NCBI RefSeq assembly: GCF_003789055.1
Contig: NZ_ML119088.1
Location: 124,001-188,000, forward strand
Direction: 5' to 3'
Length of the DNA: 64,000 bases
DNA from: Histidinibacterium lentulum
Lineage (GTDB): Bacteria; Pseudomonadota; Alphaproteobacteria; Rhodobacterales; Rhodobacteraceae
Both the position numbers and the translations under genes were made by a program. Below are positions 26,916 to 35,605 of this stretch, one piece after another (positions within the stretch are counted from its first letter, which is position 1; the number at the start of each line of letters is the position of its first letter). The notes below the pieces were generated by a model, which worked only from the letters and a program-made list of their open reading frames with translations, was not told the origin of the DNA and ran no database searches.

Positions 26916-28289
26916 TCAGGCCCGCGCGGGGCCGATCCAGATGGTCTTGATATTGGTGAATTCGCGGATGCCGTACGAGCCGAGTTCGCGCCCGTAGCCG
27001 GATTTCTTGATCCCGCCGAAGGGCAGGCGCGGGTCCGAGGCGACCATGCCGTTGATGAAGACGGCTCCGGCCTCGATCCGGCGCGCCAGCGCCCGCGCCC
27101 GGCCGATGTCCGCGGTCCAGATCGCGCAGCCGAGCCCGAAGTCGGAGTCGTTGGCCAGCGCGACGGCGTGCTCCGCGTCCCGGGCGCGGATGATCGAGGC
27201 CACCGGCCCGAAGAGCTCCTCCCGGAAGGCGACATGCCCCGGCTCTACCCCGTCGAGCAGCGTGGGCGCATAGTAGCAGCCCGGTCCCTCGAGCGGCGCG
27301 GCCCCGGTCACCGCGCGGGCGCCGCCCTCGATCGAGCGCCGCACCTGGTCGTGCAGATCGTCGCGCAGGTTCGCCCGCGCCATCGGGCCGATCTGCGTGT
27401 CGGGGTCCATCGGATCGCCGATCCTCAGCGCCGCGATGCCCTCGCGGAACAGCGCCGCGAAACGGTCCGCGACGCTCTCCTCCACGATGAACCGCTTGGC
27501 GTTGACGCAGGACTGGCCCACGTTGATGAAGCGCGCCCGGACCGCCGTCTCCGCGGCGGCCTCGAGGTCGGCGTCGGCGAGGACGATGAAGGCGTCGGAC
27601 CCGCCCAGTTCCAGCACCTGCTTCTTGAGTGCGGCGCCGGCCTGGCTCGCGACGATGGCGCCCACCTCGGTCGATCCGGTCAGGGTCACCGCGGCGATCC
27701 GGTCGTCCGCGATGAGCGCGCCCACGTCGCCGCCCCGGATGTAGAGATTGCGCAGAAGCCCGGCGCGCGCGCCCGCCCGCGCGACGAGGGCCTCGATCTC
27801 GGCGGCGCAGCCCGGGACGTTGGAGGCGTGTTTCAGGATGATCCCGTTGCCGGCGGCCAGCGCCGGCGCGGCGAAGCGGAAGACCTGCCAGAACGGATAG
27901 TTCCAGGGCATCACCGCGAGCACCACGCCCAGCGGGTCGAACACGACGCCCGATTCGGTCGCGTTCGACCCGATGCTCTCGTCGGCGAGAAAGCGCGGCG
28001 CGGCCTCGGCGTAGAAATCGCAGGTGACGGCGCATTTCTCGATCTCGCCCGCGGCCTCGGCGACAGGTTTGCCCATCTCCTCGGTGATCAGCCGGGCGAA
28101 GCGGTCGCGGCCCGCGCGAAGTTCGGCGGCCACGGCCCGCAGGAGCGCCATGCGATCGCCTATCGGAACCCGGGCCCAGTCCGCCTGCGCGGCCGCCGCC
28201 CCTGCCAGCGCGGCTTCGATCTCCTCGGGGCCGTGCAGGGCATACTCGGCGATCACCGTCCCCGTCGCCGGGTTCATGGATCGGATCAC
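26916..28289 (-). CDS. NAD(P)-dependent aldehyde dehydrogenase (succinate-semialdehyde dehydrogenase-like)
   Basis: A 457-residue ALDH. The N-terminus MIRSMNPATGTVIAEYALHG, the oxyanion region VMPWNYPFWQVFRFAAPALA, the cofactor loop VTLTGSTEVGAIVASQAGAA, the catalytic Glu in LELGGSDAFIVLADADLE and the catalytic Cys in NVGQSCVNAKRFIVEESVAD are all present; the C-terminus GGIKKSGYGRELGSYGIREF is that of the YneI/Sad subgroup, which oxidises succinate semialdehyde and related aldehydes. It is divergent from the ABC transporter genes across a 204-base control region, so it is likely co-induced with uptake. Confidence 0.92.
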   Translation of the reverse strand: MIRSMNPATGTVIAEYALHGPEEIEAALAGAAAAQADWARVPIGDRMALLRAVAAELRAGRDRFARLITEEMGKPVAEAAGEIEKCAVTCDFYAEAAPRFLADESIGSNATESGVVFDPLGVVLAVMPWNYPFWQVFRFAAPALAAGNGIILKHASNVPGCAAEIEALVARAGARAGLLRNLYIRGGDVGALIADDRIAAVTLTGSTEVGAIVASQAGAALKKQVLELGGSDAFIVLADADLEAAAETAVRARFINVGQSCVNAKRFIVEESVADRFAALFREGIAALRIGDPMDPDTQIGPMARANLRDDLHDQVRRSIEGGARAVTGAAPLEGPGCYYAPTLLDGVEPGHVAFREELFGPVASIIRARDAEHAVALANDSDFGLGCAIWTADIGRARALARRIEAGAVFINGMVASDPRLPFGGIKKSGYGRELGSYGIREFTNIKTIWIGPARA

Positions 28290-28392
28290 GGTCTCTCTCC
28301 CTCGCCTGCGCGGGCCCGCTGACCTGGGTCGCCGAATCGCGGGGATGCCCGCGATCTGACCACTTCCGGCAGGTCATGCCCACATTTGTGGC

Positions 28393-28429
28393 TTGCTTTG
28401 TATCGGGCAACATTTAAGATGTCTATAGA
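28393..28429 (+). promoter_or_regulatory. Candidate promoter with TCTATAGA dyad ahead of the ABC transporter operon
   Basis: TTGCTT (28393-28398), 16 bases, TAAGAT (28415-28420) forms a plausible sigma-70 promoter. Directly downstream lies ATGTCTATAGATGTATAG, containing the 8-bp palindrome TCTATAGA (28422-28429) and a GT-x-TA-x-A core resembling HutC-type GntR operators (GT-n-TA-n-AC). A repressor bound here would block initiation. It is the natural target of the GntR regulator encoded at 25588. Confidence 0.45.
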
Positions 28430-28493
28430 TGTATAGGTGCTTGGAGGAGGCCTCTACGTCGCGGAAAAGCTTTTGTTTTCAGGGAGGAAAACG

Positions 28494-29837
28494 ATGCTGT
28501 CTCAGATACCGATGACTGATTCAGGGGTCGGCCGCCGGTCTGGCCGCTTGCGGGCGCGGACCGCCCTGCCGCTCGTCGCCGCGCTGTCCGCGACGACCTT
28601 CGCGGCCGCCCCCGCGATGGCGCAGGAGGACCAGGACGTGACCGAACTGTCGGTCTGGTTCGCCCGCGAATACACCGTCCCGTCGCGCGCGCAGCTCGAG
28701 GCCTTCGAGGCCGAGACCGGCATCACCCTCACCGTCGACGTGCAGCCGAACGACAACCTCTTCTCGCAGCTGATCCGGATGCGGGACGCGGGTCTCCAGC
28801 TTCCCGACGTGGTGCATCTCGACGGCTTCCTCGGCCCGGTGGTGGCCACCGCCGGAGTTGTCGTGCCGATCCAGGACATCGTCGACGCCTGGGCGGCCGA
28901 CGATCCCGAGGGCTTCGCCGAGATCTACGACTCGACCTGGTCCGACGGGACCTGGGAGGGCGAACTCTACGGAATGGCCAACACCGCCTCCATGGAAGAG
29001 GTCTATTTCCGCTCCGACTGGCTGGCGGAGGTCGGTGTCACCGGCGCGCCCGCGACCTGGGACGAGGTGCTCGACTTCGCCCGCGCCACCAAGGAAGCGC
29101 GCCCCGACGCGGTGGCCTTCGGCTGGTGGGCGCAGCGCGGCAACGGCGCCAATGCCATGTACTCGATGATGGCGGCGATGGGCGTGCCCTTCGACGGATC
29201 GGTGCCGGACCTGCAGAGCGAGGCCGGTCTCTACATGATCGACTTCCTGCAGACCCTCGCGCGTGAAGAGCTGGTCAGCTCGGACGTCACCGCCTGGAAC
29301 GACGACAACATGCGCGGGGGCTATGTCGCCTCGAACATCGGGATGATGCTCGATTCGGCGCCCACCTCGGGCGATCTTGCCGATGCCGGGCTCGTGGCCG
29401 GCGAGAACTTCCGCATCGTGCCCATGCCCACCAGCCGGACAGGAGAGTCCGAGGACGGGGTTCTCGTGTCGCCCGCGCGGACCTTCTTCGTGACCGCGGG
29501 CGCGGTCGAGCGCGGTGCCAAGGACGAGGCGGGGCTCGTGCTGCGCTTCCTGATGGACCCGGAGGTCGCTCTCGAGGTGATGCTGGCGGGGACCGACCCG
29601 CACCGGACCGACGCCGTGCTGGGCGATCCCGAGGCCGTGGCGCAGTGGATGCCGGTCTGGGAAGAGGCCAATATCGAGGCCTTCCGCAACCAGGGCAGCT
29701 TCCCGGTGGACCTCGATTTCCCCTCCGCCGAGGACGTCGTCGAACGGTTCAACGAGTTCGTCATGTCGAACCCGGAGATGGACCCCGCGGCCATCGCCGA
29801 GGAGTGGCAGGCCAATTTCGAGGCCATCCGCGACTGA
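28494..29837 (+). CDS. ABC transporter extracellular solute-binding protein (family 1, CUT1-type)
   Basis: A 447-residue periplasmic binding protein. The N-terminal signal peptide is long (about 43 residues, basic n-region, LPLVAALSATTFAAAPAMA before the cut). The mature domain has the MalE/UgpB-type pattern: LSVWFAREYTVPSRAQLEAF, QLPDVVHLDGFLGPVVATAG, WEGELYGMANTASMEEVYFR. The start at 28494 is fixed by AGGGAGGAAA. Family-1 proteins bind sugars, oligosaccharides or glycerol phosphodiesters; the ligand here is unknown and may be a sugar-aromatic conjugate given the neighbours. First gene of a rightward operon with two permeases and an ATPase. Confidence 0.92.
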   Translation: MLSQIPMTDSGVGRRSGRLRARTALPLVAALSATTFAAAPAMAQEDQDVTELSVWFAREYTVPSRAQLEAFEAETGITLTVDVQPNDNLFSQLIRMRDAGLQLPDVVHLDGFLGPVVATAGVVVPIQDIVDAWAADDPEGFAEIYDSTWSDGTWEGELYGMANTASMEEVYFRSDWLAEVGVTGAPATWDEVLDFARATKEARPDAVAFGWWAQRGNGANAMYSMMAAMGVPFDGSVPDLQSEAGLYMIDFLQTLAREELVSSDVTAWNDDNMRGGYVASNIGMMLDSAPTSGDLADAGLVAGENFRIVPMPTSRTGESEDGVLVSPARTFFVTAGAVERGAKDEAGLVLRFLMDPEVALEVMLAGTDPHRTDAVLGDPEAVAQWMPVWEEANIEAFRNQGSFPVDLDFPSAEDVVERFNEFVMSNPEMDPAAIAEEWQANFEAIRD

Positions 29838-29977
29838 CGCCCCCCGCCCGAGCGCGATTGCCTCCTGCGGGGGGGCAATCGACGGGCCGCGCCGCGCCCG
29901 GCGTCCTGCCGCGCGGCGTGGTCCCCGCGACCCTCGCGGCGCCCCCCAGGACATGACGACAGGAAGGACAAGGACAG

Positions 29978-30895
29978 ATGGCGGAGGGCAATCCGACCCC
30001 CGATGCGGCCACGGCGACACGGATCGTCGGCTGGCAGCATCCGCTGATCGCCTACATCAGCTCGGCTCCGGCGATGATCATCGTCGCCGTGTTCCTCGCA
30101 TTCCCGGTGCTTTACGCGGCCTGGCAGAGCCTCTTCGCGATCACGCCCCTGTCGCGCGAGACGCCCTTCGTGGGCTTCGGCAACTACATCGCGGTGTTCA
30201 ACGACCCGGCCTTCTGGTCGTCGCTCGGACGGACGGCGATCTTCGTGGCCGGGACCATCGCGCTGGGCCTCACGCTCAGCATCATCTTCGCCTTCGCGCT
30301 CAACCGGATCGTGTCGGGTTTGCGGTTCATCCGCGGCCTTGCGATCCTGCCCTACATCGTCTCGAGCGTCGCCGCCGCGCTGATGTTCCGGACGCTGTTC
30401 AACAGCGATTTCGGCTTTCCCAACCAGGTGCTGGAGTTCCTCGGCTTCGAGGGCATCGCCTGGCTGTCGAACGGGTTCTACGCGATGATCGTGGTGATCC
30501 TCGCGCAGGTCTGGACCGATCTGCCGCTGGCGCTGCTCTTCATCCTCGGCGGCCTTCAGACCATCGACAAGCAGCTCACCGAGGCCGCGCTGGTCGATGG
30601 CGCCACCGGCCTGCGGAGCGCGATCCACATTTCCCTGCCGCTGATCGTGCCGCAGATCACGCTGGCGACCGTCTGGTTCAGCTTCAAGGCCGTGACCTCC
30701 CTCGGGACGGTGCTGGCGCTGACCGGCGGCGGACCGGGCGACTCGACCCAGCTTCTGACCCTCGAGATGGTCCGGCTGGGGTTCGACGAATACGACACGG
30801 GCACGGCGATGGCGCTGGTGATCATCATCTTCCTGCTCAACGCGGGCCTGACCCTCTTCTACCTGTCGCTCCAGCGCAAGTTCGGGATGAAATGA
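29978..30895 (+). CDS. ABC sugar transporter permease, MalF/UgpA type
   Basis: A 305-residue inner-membrane permease with about six hydrophobic segments (for example APAMIIVAVFLAFPVLYAAW and AIFVAGTIALGLTLSIIFAF). The cytoplasmic EAA loop that docks to the ATPase reads LTEAALVDGATGLRSAIHIS followed by LPL. Its ATG at 29978 follows AAGGACAAGGAC. The last four bases (ATGA) overlap the start of the second permease gene, as is usual for paired CUT1 permeases. Confidence 0.93.
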   Translation: MAEGNPTPDAATATRIVGWQHPLIAYISSAPAMIIVAVFLAFPVLYAAWQSLFAITPLSRETPFVGFGNYIAVFNDPAFWSSLGRTAIFVAGTIALGLTLSIIFAFALNRIVSGLRFIRGLAILPYIVSSVAAALMFRTLFNSDFGFPNQVLEFLGFEGIAWLSNGFYAMIVVILAQVWTDLPLALLFILGGLQTIDKQLTEAALVDGATGLRSAIHISLPLIVPQITLATVWFSFKAVTSLGTVLALTGGGPGDSTQLLTLEMVRLGFDEYDTGTAMALVIIIFLLNAGLTLFYLSLQRKFGMK

Positions 30896-31803
30896 CCATG
30901 GCCGTCACCCAGGATCACGGGCCCGCCGCCGCCGCCGCGCGCCCCGCCATGCCCCGCACGCGCCGCCGCCGGTCGCTTCTGGGAGGGCCGCTGCGCCGGG
31001 CCGCGATCTGGCTGCCGCTGGCCGCCCTCGTCGTCTGGACCCTCGGGCCGTTCCTCATCTCCGTGTCGGTCTCGTTCAAGGCGCCGGCCCAGGTCTTCGC
31101 GGACCCCGGCCTCATTCCCGACGAGCCGACCCTCGACGCCTACAAGCGGGTGATCGACCGGCCCGGCTTCCGGTCCGCGCTCTGGAACAGCGTGGTGATC
31201 GGTTTCGGCAGCCTGATCCTGACCCTGCTGATCGGCGTGCCCGCGGCCTATGCCTTTGCCCGGTTCCGGTTCCGCGGCCGGCACCTGATGCTCCTCTTCG
31301 CGCTTCTGCCGATGCTGGTGCCGAAGGTGGGGCTGATGTTTCCGCTGTTCCTCGTGGCGGTCGAGCTGAAGGCCTTCGATTCGCGCCTCTTCCTGATCCT
31401 CGTCTTCACCGGGATGCTGCTGCCGCTGGCGGTCTGGCTGCTGATCGGCTTCTTCCAGGCGATCCCGCGGGAGCTCGAGGAGGCGGCGGCCGTGGACGGG
31501 GCCTCGCAGCTCAGGATGCTCTTCCATGTGGTCCTGCCGCTGTCGATCCCGGCGCTGCTGACGGTGGCCGTCCTCGCGTTCCGGGAGGCGTGGAACGAGT
31601 TCGAGCTGGTGCTGGCGCTGACCCAGACCTCCGCCTCGCGGACGCTGCCCTACGAGCTCTACCTCATGCAGAGCGCCACGGGCATCGCCGACTACCCGCT
31701 GCAGAACGCCTTCGCGCTCCTGACCATCCTCCCGCTGATCCTCGTGTACCTGCGCATCGAGCGGTACGTCGCCGAGGGCCTCCTGAGCGGCGCGGTGAAA
31801 TAG
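30892..31803 (+). CDS. ABC sugar transporter permease, MalG/UgpE type
   Basis: A 303-residue permease with a longer basic cytoplasmic N-terminus (MPRTRRRRSLLGGPLRRAA) and six hydrophobic segments. The EAA loop is LEEAAAVDGASQLRMLFHVV followed by LPLSIPALL. The C-terminal IERYVAEGLLSGAVK is the classic MalG-type end ('-G---GavKg'). It forms the heterodimeric channel with the product of 29978. The ATG at 30892 overlaps the stop of the first permease. Confidence 0.94.
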   Translation: MTMAVTQDHGPAAAAARPAMPRTRRRRSLLGGPLRRAAIWLPLAALVVWTLGPFLISVSVSFKAPAQVFADPGLIPDEPTLDAYKRVIDRPGFRSALWNSVVIGFGSLILTLLIGVPAAYAFARFRFRGRHLMLLFALLPMLVPKVGLMFPLFLVAVELKAFDSRLFLILVFTGMLLPLAVWLLIGFFQAIPRELEEAAAVDGASQLRMLFHVVLPLSIPALLTVAVLAFREAWNEFELVLALTQTSASRTLPYELYLMQSATGIADYPLQNAFALLTILPLILVYLRIERYVAEGLLSGAVK

Positions 31804-31906
31804 GCCGCGCCGATGATCCCCCACATCAAACAGACATCCGCCCGGAGTGCACCGATGCAAGTCCCCAGCCACAGCCGCCCGAATGCCCGGAAGCCCGGAG
31901 TGCGTC

Positions 31907-33088
31907 ATGGGTGAAGTGACCTTCCACAACGTGATGAAGACCTACGGCGCGGGCACCGTCGCGGTGAACAACCTCAACCTGAAGATCGAGGAAGGCGAGT
32001 TCATCGTCCTCGTCGGCCCCTCGGGCTGCGGCAAGTCCACCTCCCTGCGCATGGTGGCGGGCCTCGAGGAGATCTCCTCCGGCGAGATCGCGATCAACGG
32101 CGAGGTGGTCAACGACCTCTCCCCGCGGGAGCGGGACATCGCCATGGTGTTCCAGTCCTATGCGCTCTATCCGCACATGACGGTGGAGCAGAACATGGGC
32201 TTTCCGCTCCGCATGGCGAAGCTGCCCGCGTCGGAGAAGAGCCAGCGCGTCAGCCGCGCCGCCGACATTCTCGACATCACCAACCTTCTCGGCCGCTATC
32301 CGCGCGAGCTGTCGGGCGGCCAGCGCCAGCGCGTCGCCATGGGCCGCGCCATCGTGCGCTCGCCCCGGGTCTTCCTGATGGACGAGCCGCTCTCGAACCT
32401 CGACGCCAAGCTCCGGGTGCAGATGCGCGGCGAGATCGCCCATCTTCAGCGGGAGCTGAAGACGACGACGATCTACGTCACCCACGACCAGGTCGAGGCG
32501 ATGACCCTCGGCGATCGCGTCGCGGTCATGTACGACGGCGTCCTGCAGCAGCTCGCGGCCCCCACCGACCTCTACGCCTCGCCCGAGACCGTCTTCGTCG
32601 CGGGCTTCATCGGCTCGCCGCCGATGAACCTCTGCGAGGCGCGGATCGAGCAGGGGGCCCACGGTCTCGAGGTGCGTTTCGGGGACATGAGCCTGACCAT
32701 CGACCCGGCCTGCCTGCGGAAGTATCCGGGGGTGGAGCAGAGCGTGGGGAAGGACGTGGTGCTCGGCACGCGGCCGGAATGCTTCTTCCCGGCCGATGCC
32801 GAGACGCCCGAGGGCCAGCGCATCCGCGCGAAGGTCGATCTGGTGGAACTCCTCGGCGCGGAGGTCCTCGTCTACCTCGAATCCGACGCGAAGACGGTCA
32901 CCGCGAAATCCATCGCCAATCCCGCGGCAGGGGACCCGCAGATCCGGTCCCGCAACGGGCGGTCGACCTCCACCGTGGCACGGATCACGCCGCGCAGCCC
33001 GCCGCGGCCCGGCGAGGTGGTGGACCTGCGCTACGAGACCGACTCCCTGCATTTCTTCGACCTCAGGACCGGCCACGCCCTGCGCTGA
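31907..33088 (+). CDS. ABC transporter ATP-binding protein, MsmK/UgpC/MalK type
   Basis: A 393-residue ATPase. Walker A LVGPSGCGKSTSLRMVAGLE (about residues 36-55), Q-loop MVFQSYALYPHMTV, signature LSGGQRQRVAMGRAIV, Walker B VFLMDEPLSNLDAKLRVQ and the switch His in IYVTHDQVEAMTL are canonical. A C-terminal TOBE-type regulatory domain follows. The ATG at 31907 (MGEVTFHNVMKTYG) gives the normal start; in-frame upstream codons add only a non-family stretch. It energises the importer made of the three preceding products. Confidence 0.95.
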   Translation: MGEVTFHNVMKTYGAGTVAVNNLNLKIEEGEFIVLVGPSGCGKSTSLRMVAGLEEISSGEIAINGEVVNDLSPRERDIAMVFQSYALYPHMTVEQNMGFPLRMAKLPASEKSQRVSRAADILDITNLLGRYPRELSGGQRQRVAMGRAIVRSPRVFLMDEPLSNLDAKLRVQMRGEIAHLQRELKTTTIYVTHDQVEAMTLGDRVAVMYDGVLQQLAAPTDLYASPETVFVAGFIGSPPMNLCEARIEQGAHGLEVRFGDMSLTIDPACLRKYPGVEQSVGKDVVLGTRPECFFPADAETPEGQRIRAKVDLVELLGAEVLVYLESDAKTVTAKSIANPAAGDPQIRSRNGRSTSTVARITPRSPPRPGEVVDLRYETDSLHFFDLRTGHALR

Positions 33089-33188
33089 CGGACCAGGAGG
33101 GGCCGCCCCGCGCGACGGCCGCGCCCCTCCCGCGATCACGGGCGGCCCCGCGCCGGGACCGCCGCAACCCAAGGAAGGAGGACAGATC

Positions 33189-33662
33189 ATGTCCAGACGT
33201 GAAGAAGTACTCGACATGGCCGTCCACGCCCTCACGGCGCTGATGAACCGCGACAGGCAGGCCGAGGCGACGGATCTCTTCGACGAGGCCGTGACGATCG
33301 GCGAGAAGCTCGTCGACAAGGTCGAGGAGACCGTGGCCGCGGGCGGCACGCCGCCGCGCGACGAGATGGTGGACATGGGCATCCATGCCCTCTCGGCGCT
33401 TCTCAACGGCCGCCAGCCCGCGAACGTGGATGCGGTGCTCGACGAGAGCATGGCGGCGGCGAAGGCCATCGTCGCGCGGGTGGATGCCGAACTGGGCGAG
33501 GGGGCGGACGACGACGCGCGCGAGGAGCTGCTCGACGTGGCCGTCCATGTGCAGACCGCGCTGCTGAACGCCCGCCCGCAGATGCCCGCCGAGGAGCTGA
33601 GCGACCGCTGCGTGAGCGTCGCCAAGGCCTTGCTGGCGCGGATCGACGCCGGCCCGGCCTGA
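33189..33662 (+). CDS. Three-repeat helical protein, family not recognised
   Basis: A 157-residue acidic cytosolic protein made of three copies of a roughly 50-residue unit (residues 5-47, 58-101, 111-154). Each unit opens with a helix of the pattern E-(V/M/L)-(L/V)-D-(M/V)-(A/G)-(V/I)-H, then T/S-AL(M/L)N (His13, His66, His120; ALMN, ALLN, ALLN) and closes with a second amphipathic helix rich in Ala, Lys and Val (EAVTIGEKLVDKVEE; ESMAAAKAIVARVDAE; RCVSVAKALLARIDA). The ATG is preceded by AAGGAAGGAGG. It lies between the ATPase and decarboxylase genes. It might be an adaptor or a scaffold; no function is claimed. Confidence 0.8.
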   Translation: MSRREEVLDMAVHALTALMNRDRQAEATDLFDEAVTIGEKLVDKVEETVAAGGTPPRDEMVDMGIHALSALLNGRQPANVDAVLDESMAAAKAIVARVDAELGEGADDDAREELLDVAVHVQTALLNARPQMPAEELSDRCVSVAKALLARIDAGPA

Positions 33663-33709
33663 CCCGGGACGCGGTCGGGAGAGGCACAGGACACCAGCGA
33701 GGGAGCGCC

Positions 33710-34657
33710 ATGAGGATCATCGCGATCGAGGAGCATTTCTGGAGCCGCGACTTCGCGGAGGCCTTCGCGGGCCCCCGCGCCGAACGCTCGCCCGAGCTGA
33801 TGCGCCGGCTCGAGGACGTGGCGGAGCTGCGGCTCGGCGACATGGACGCGGCGGGCATCGACCTGCAGGTGATCTCCCACGCGCCGCCGGGTGGCCAGCG
33901 GCTGAAGCCCGAGACAGCCGTCTCCGCCTGCCGTTCCGTGAACGACGCGCTCGCCGCCATCGTGACCACGGCGCCCGACCGCTTCGCCGGCTTCGCCACG
34001 CTGCCGCAGATCCGGCCCGAGCAGGCCGCGGACGAGTTGCAGCGCTGCGTGGAGGAGCTGGGGTTCTGCGGCGGGATGGTCTTCGGCATCACCGACGGGC
34101 GGTTTCTCGACGAGCCGGTCTTCTGGCCGATCCACGAGCGGGCGGCCCGGCTCGGCGTGCCGCTCTACCTGCATCCGTCGATGCCGCATCCCCAGGTGCG
34201 CGATCTCTACTACGGCACCTATGCCGAGTCCCATCCCGCCCTGACGGGAGCGGCCTGGGGCTTCGGCGTCGAGACGGGGACGCTGGGCATCCGCATGGTC
34301 CTGAGCGGGGTCTTCGAGGCCTATCCGGACCTTCAGGTGATCCTCGGCCATCTGGGCGAAGGCATCACCTTCCAGCTTGCGCGGATCGACGAGGCGCTGT
34401 CCCGGCCCGGAAACCGGCCCTCGGATTTCGCCGCCACCTTTCGCCGCAACGTGCACCTGACGACGAGCGGCTTCTTCTCCGACTCCGCCCTGAGGCTCTG
34501 CCTCGATGAGATGGGCGCCGACCGCATCCTCTTCGCCGTCGACTGGCCCTTCGTCTCCAACACCGAGGGGACGGACTGGATCCGCGCCTTTCCGACCGAT
34601 CCGGACACACGGGCGAGGATCCTGTCGGGCAATGCCGAACGCCTTCTGGGGCTCTGA
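33710..34657 (+). CDS. Amidohydrolase-family decarboxylase (ACMSD / gamma-resorcylate decarboxylase-like)
   Basis: A 315-residue TIM-barrel metal enzyme. The metal ligands of the ACMSD group are visible: IAIEEHF at the N-terminus (Glu7 and His9), His155 in LYLHPSMPHP, His214 in VILGHLGEG and Asp278 in LFAVDWPF. The EEHF start and the closing FAVDWPFVSNTEGTDWIRAF are typical of gamma-resorcylate and dihydroxybenzoate decarboxylases, which act on hydroxylated aromatic acids without cofactors. Relatives are hydrolases, so decarboxylation is likely, not certain. It lies in the GntR-linked operon. Confidence 0.85.
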   Translation: MRIIAIEEHFWSRDFAEAFAGPRAERSPELMRRLEDVAELRLGDMDAAGIDLQVISHAPPGGQRLKPETAVSACRSVNDALAAIVTTAPDRFAGFATLPQIRPEQAADELQRCVEELGFCGGMVFGITDGRFLDEPVFWPIHERAARLGVPLYLHPSMPHPQVRDLYYGTYAESHPALTGAAWGFGVETGTLGIRMVLSGVFEAYPDLQVILGHLGEGITFQLARIDEALSRPGNRPSDFAATFRRNVHLTTSGFFSDSALRLCLDEMGADRILFAVDWPFVSNTEGTDWIRAFPTDPDTRARILSGNAERLLGL

Positions 34658-34681
34658 CACCGACCGGGAGAGGGATGCGAC

Positions 34682-34720
34682 ATGACTTTGACACTTCCGA
34701 TGATGGGACCGACACGATGA
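34682..34720 (+). CDS. Possible 12-codon leader peptide ahead of the TIM-barrel gene
   Basis: A short frame of 12 sense codons (ATG at 34682, encoding MTLTLPMMGPTR) lies behind the strong GGGAGAGGG ribosome binding site and ends in a TGA (34718-34720) that overlaps the ATG at 34717 as ATGA. The main gene itself has only a weak site. Coupled re-initiation is a natural reading. The same region allows a longer in-frame start for the main gene at 34675. Confidence 0.3.
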   Translation: MTLTLPMMGPTR

Positions 34721-35556
34721 CCGAGAGATTTGGGCGGCTCGCGCTGCACACCTGGACGATCGACACCACGCCGCTCGGCGAGGCGCTCGAGGCGATCAAG
34801 TCGGCCGGCTACGACGCGGCGGAGCTGCGCCGGACCGATTTCAAGCGCTGCTACGAGGCCGGCCTGTCGAACGACGAGGTGCTCGAGATGATCCGGGCCA
34901 GCGGGGTCAGGGTCGCCGTGCTCGGGGTCGAATACGGCTTCCTCTTCGCCACCGGCGCCGAGAGCAAGCGCATCTTCGAGGATCTTCACGTCTCCTGCCG
35001 GAATGCCGTGGCGCTGGGCTGCCCGCAGCTGATGTCCGCCCCCGGCCCCTTTACCGGCTCGCTGAAGGATGCCGTGGGCCACCTGCGGACGGCAGCGGAC
35101 ATCGTGGCGGACTACGGGCTGAAGCTGTCGATCGAGTTCAATTCCCAGCACGCCAACCTCAACTCGGTGGAGACCCAGCGCGAGCTCGTGACCGCGGCCG
35201 GAAAGCCGAACGTGGGCCTGCTGCTCGACGCCTATCACCTCGCCCGGAGCGGCCGGCCGGGGCGGACCTTCGAGGATGTCCCGGGCGAGGACATCATGCA
35301 TTTCCAGTATTCCGATCTCTCTCCGAATCCCGTGACCGGGGTCAAGCGGCCCACCGACCGGCTCATGCCCGGCAAGGGCGTGATCCTGTGGACGGAGGTT
35401 TTCCAGCTCCTGCGCGAGAAGGGCTATACCGGCCATCTCAGCTTCGAGGCGCCGAACCCCGCGCAATGGGAGCGTCCCCCCGCAGAGGTCTGCCGCGAGG
35501 GCGTGGAGCTGACCGAAGACCTGCTGCGCGCCGCCGTCCCCGATCCCGCGTCCTGA
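34717..35556 (+). CDS. Sugar phosphate isomerase/epimerase (xylose-isomerase-like TIM barrel)
   Basis: A 279-residue TIM barrel of the AP-endonuclease-2 fold. Landmarks: EALEAIKSAGYDAAELRRTD, KLSIEFNSQHANLNSVE (a Glu metal ligand), VGLLLDAYHLARSGRPG (Asp and His ligands), FQYSDLSPNPVTGVKR and YTGHLSFEAPNPAQW (final Glu). Such enzymes isomerise or epimerise keto/hydroxy acids and sugars (hydroxypyruvate isomerase, IolE/IolI, 3-dehydroshikimate dehydratase). The dehydroshikimate dehydratase option is attractive beside aromatic-type genes but cannot be settled. The start at 34717 is preferred for its overlap with the small leader frame; 34675 is the alternative. Confidence 0.85.
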   Translation: MTERFGRLALHTWTIDTTPLGEALEAIKSAGYDAAELRRTDFKRCYEAGLSNDEVLEMIRASGVRVAVLGVEYGFLFATGAESKRIFEDLHVSCRNAVALGCPQLMSAPGPFTGSLKDAVGHLRTAADIVADYGLKLSIEFNSQHANLNSVETQRELVTAAGKPNVGLLLDAYHLARSGRPGRTFEDVPGEDIMHFQYSDLSPNPVTGVKRPTDRLMPGKGVILWTEVFQLLREKGYTGHLSFEAPNPAQWERPPAEVCREGVELTEDLLRAAVPDPAS

Positions 35557-35605
35557 CCGGCGCGGGTGCCAACCCGATCCATTCCAGAAAGGAAGGCCAG
35601 ACACC

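Noticed and set aside
31826-34660. A leftward 944-codon open frame over the ABC ATPase, repeat protein and decarboxylase genes
   Set aside because: It is antisense to three well-supported genes with clear ribosome binding sites; its translation is His/Arg/Gly-rich without family motifs.
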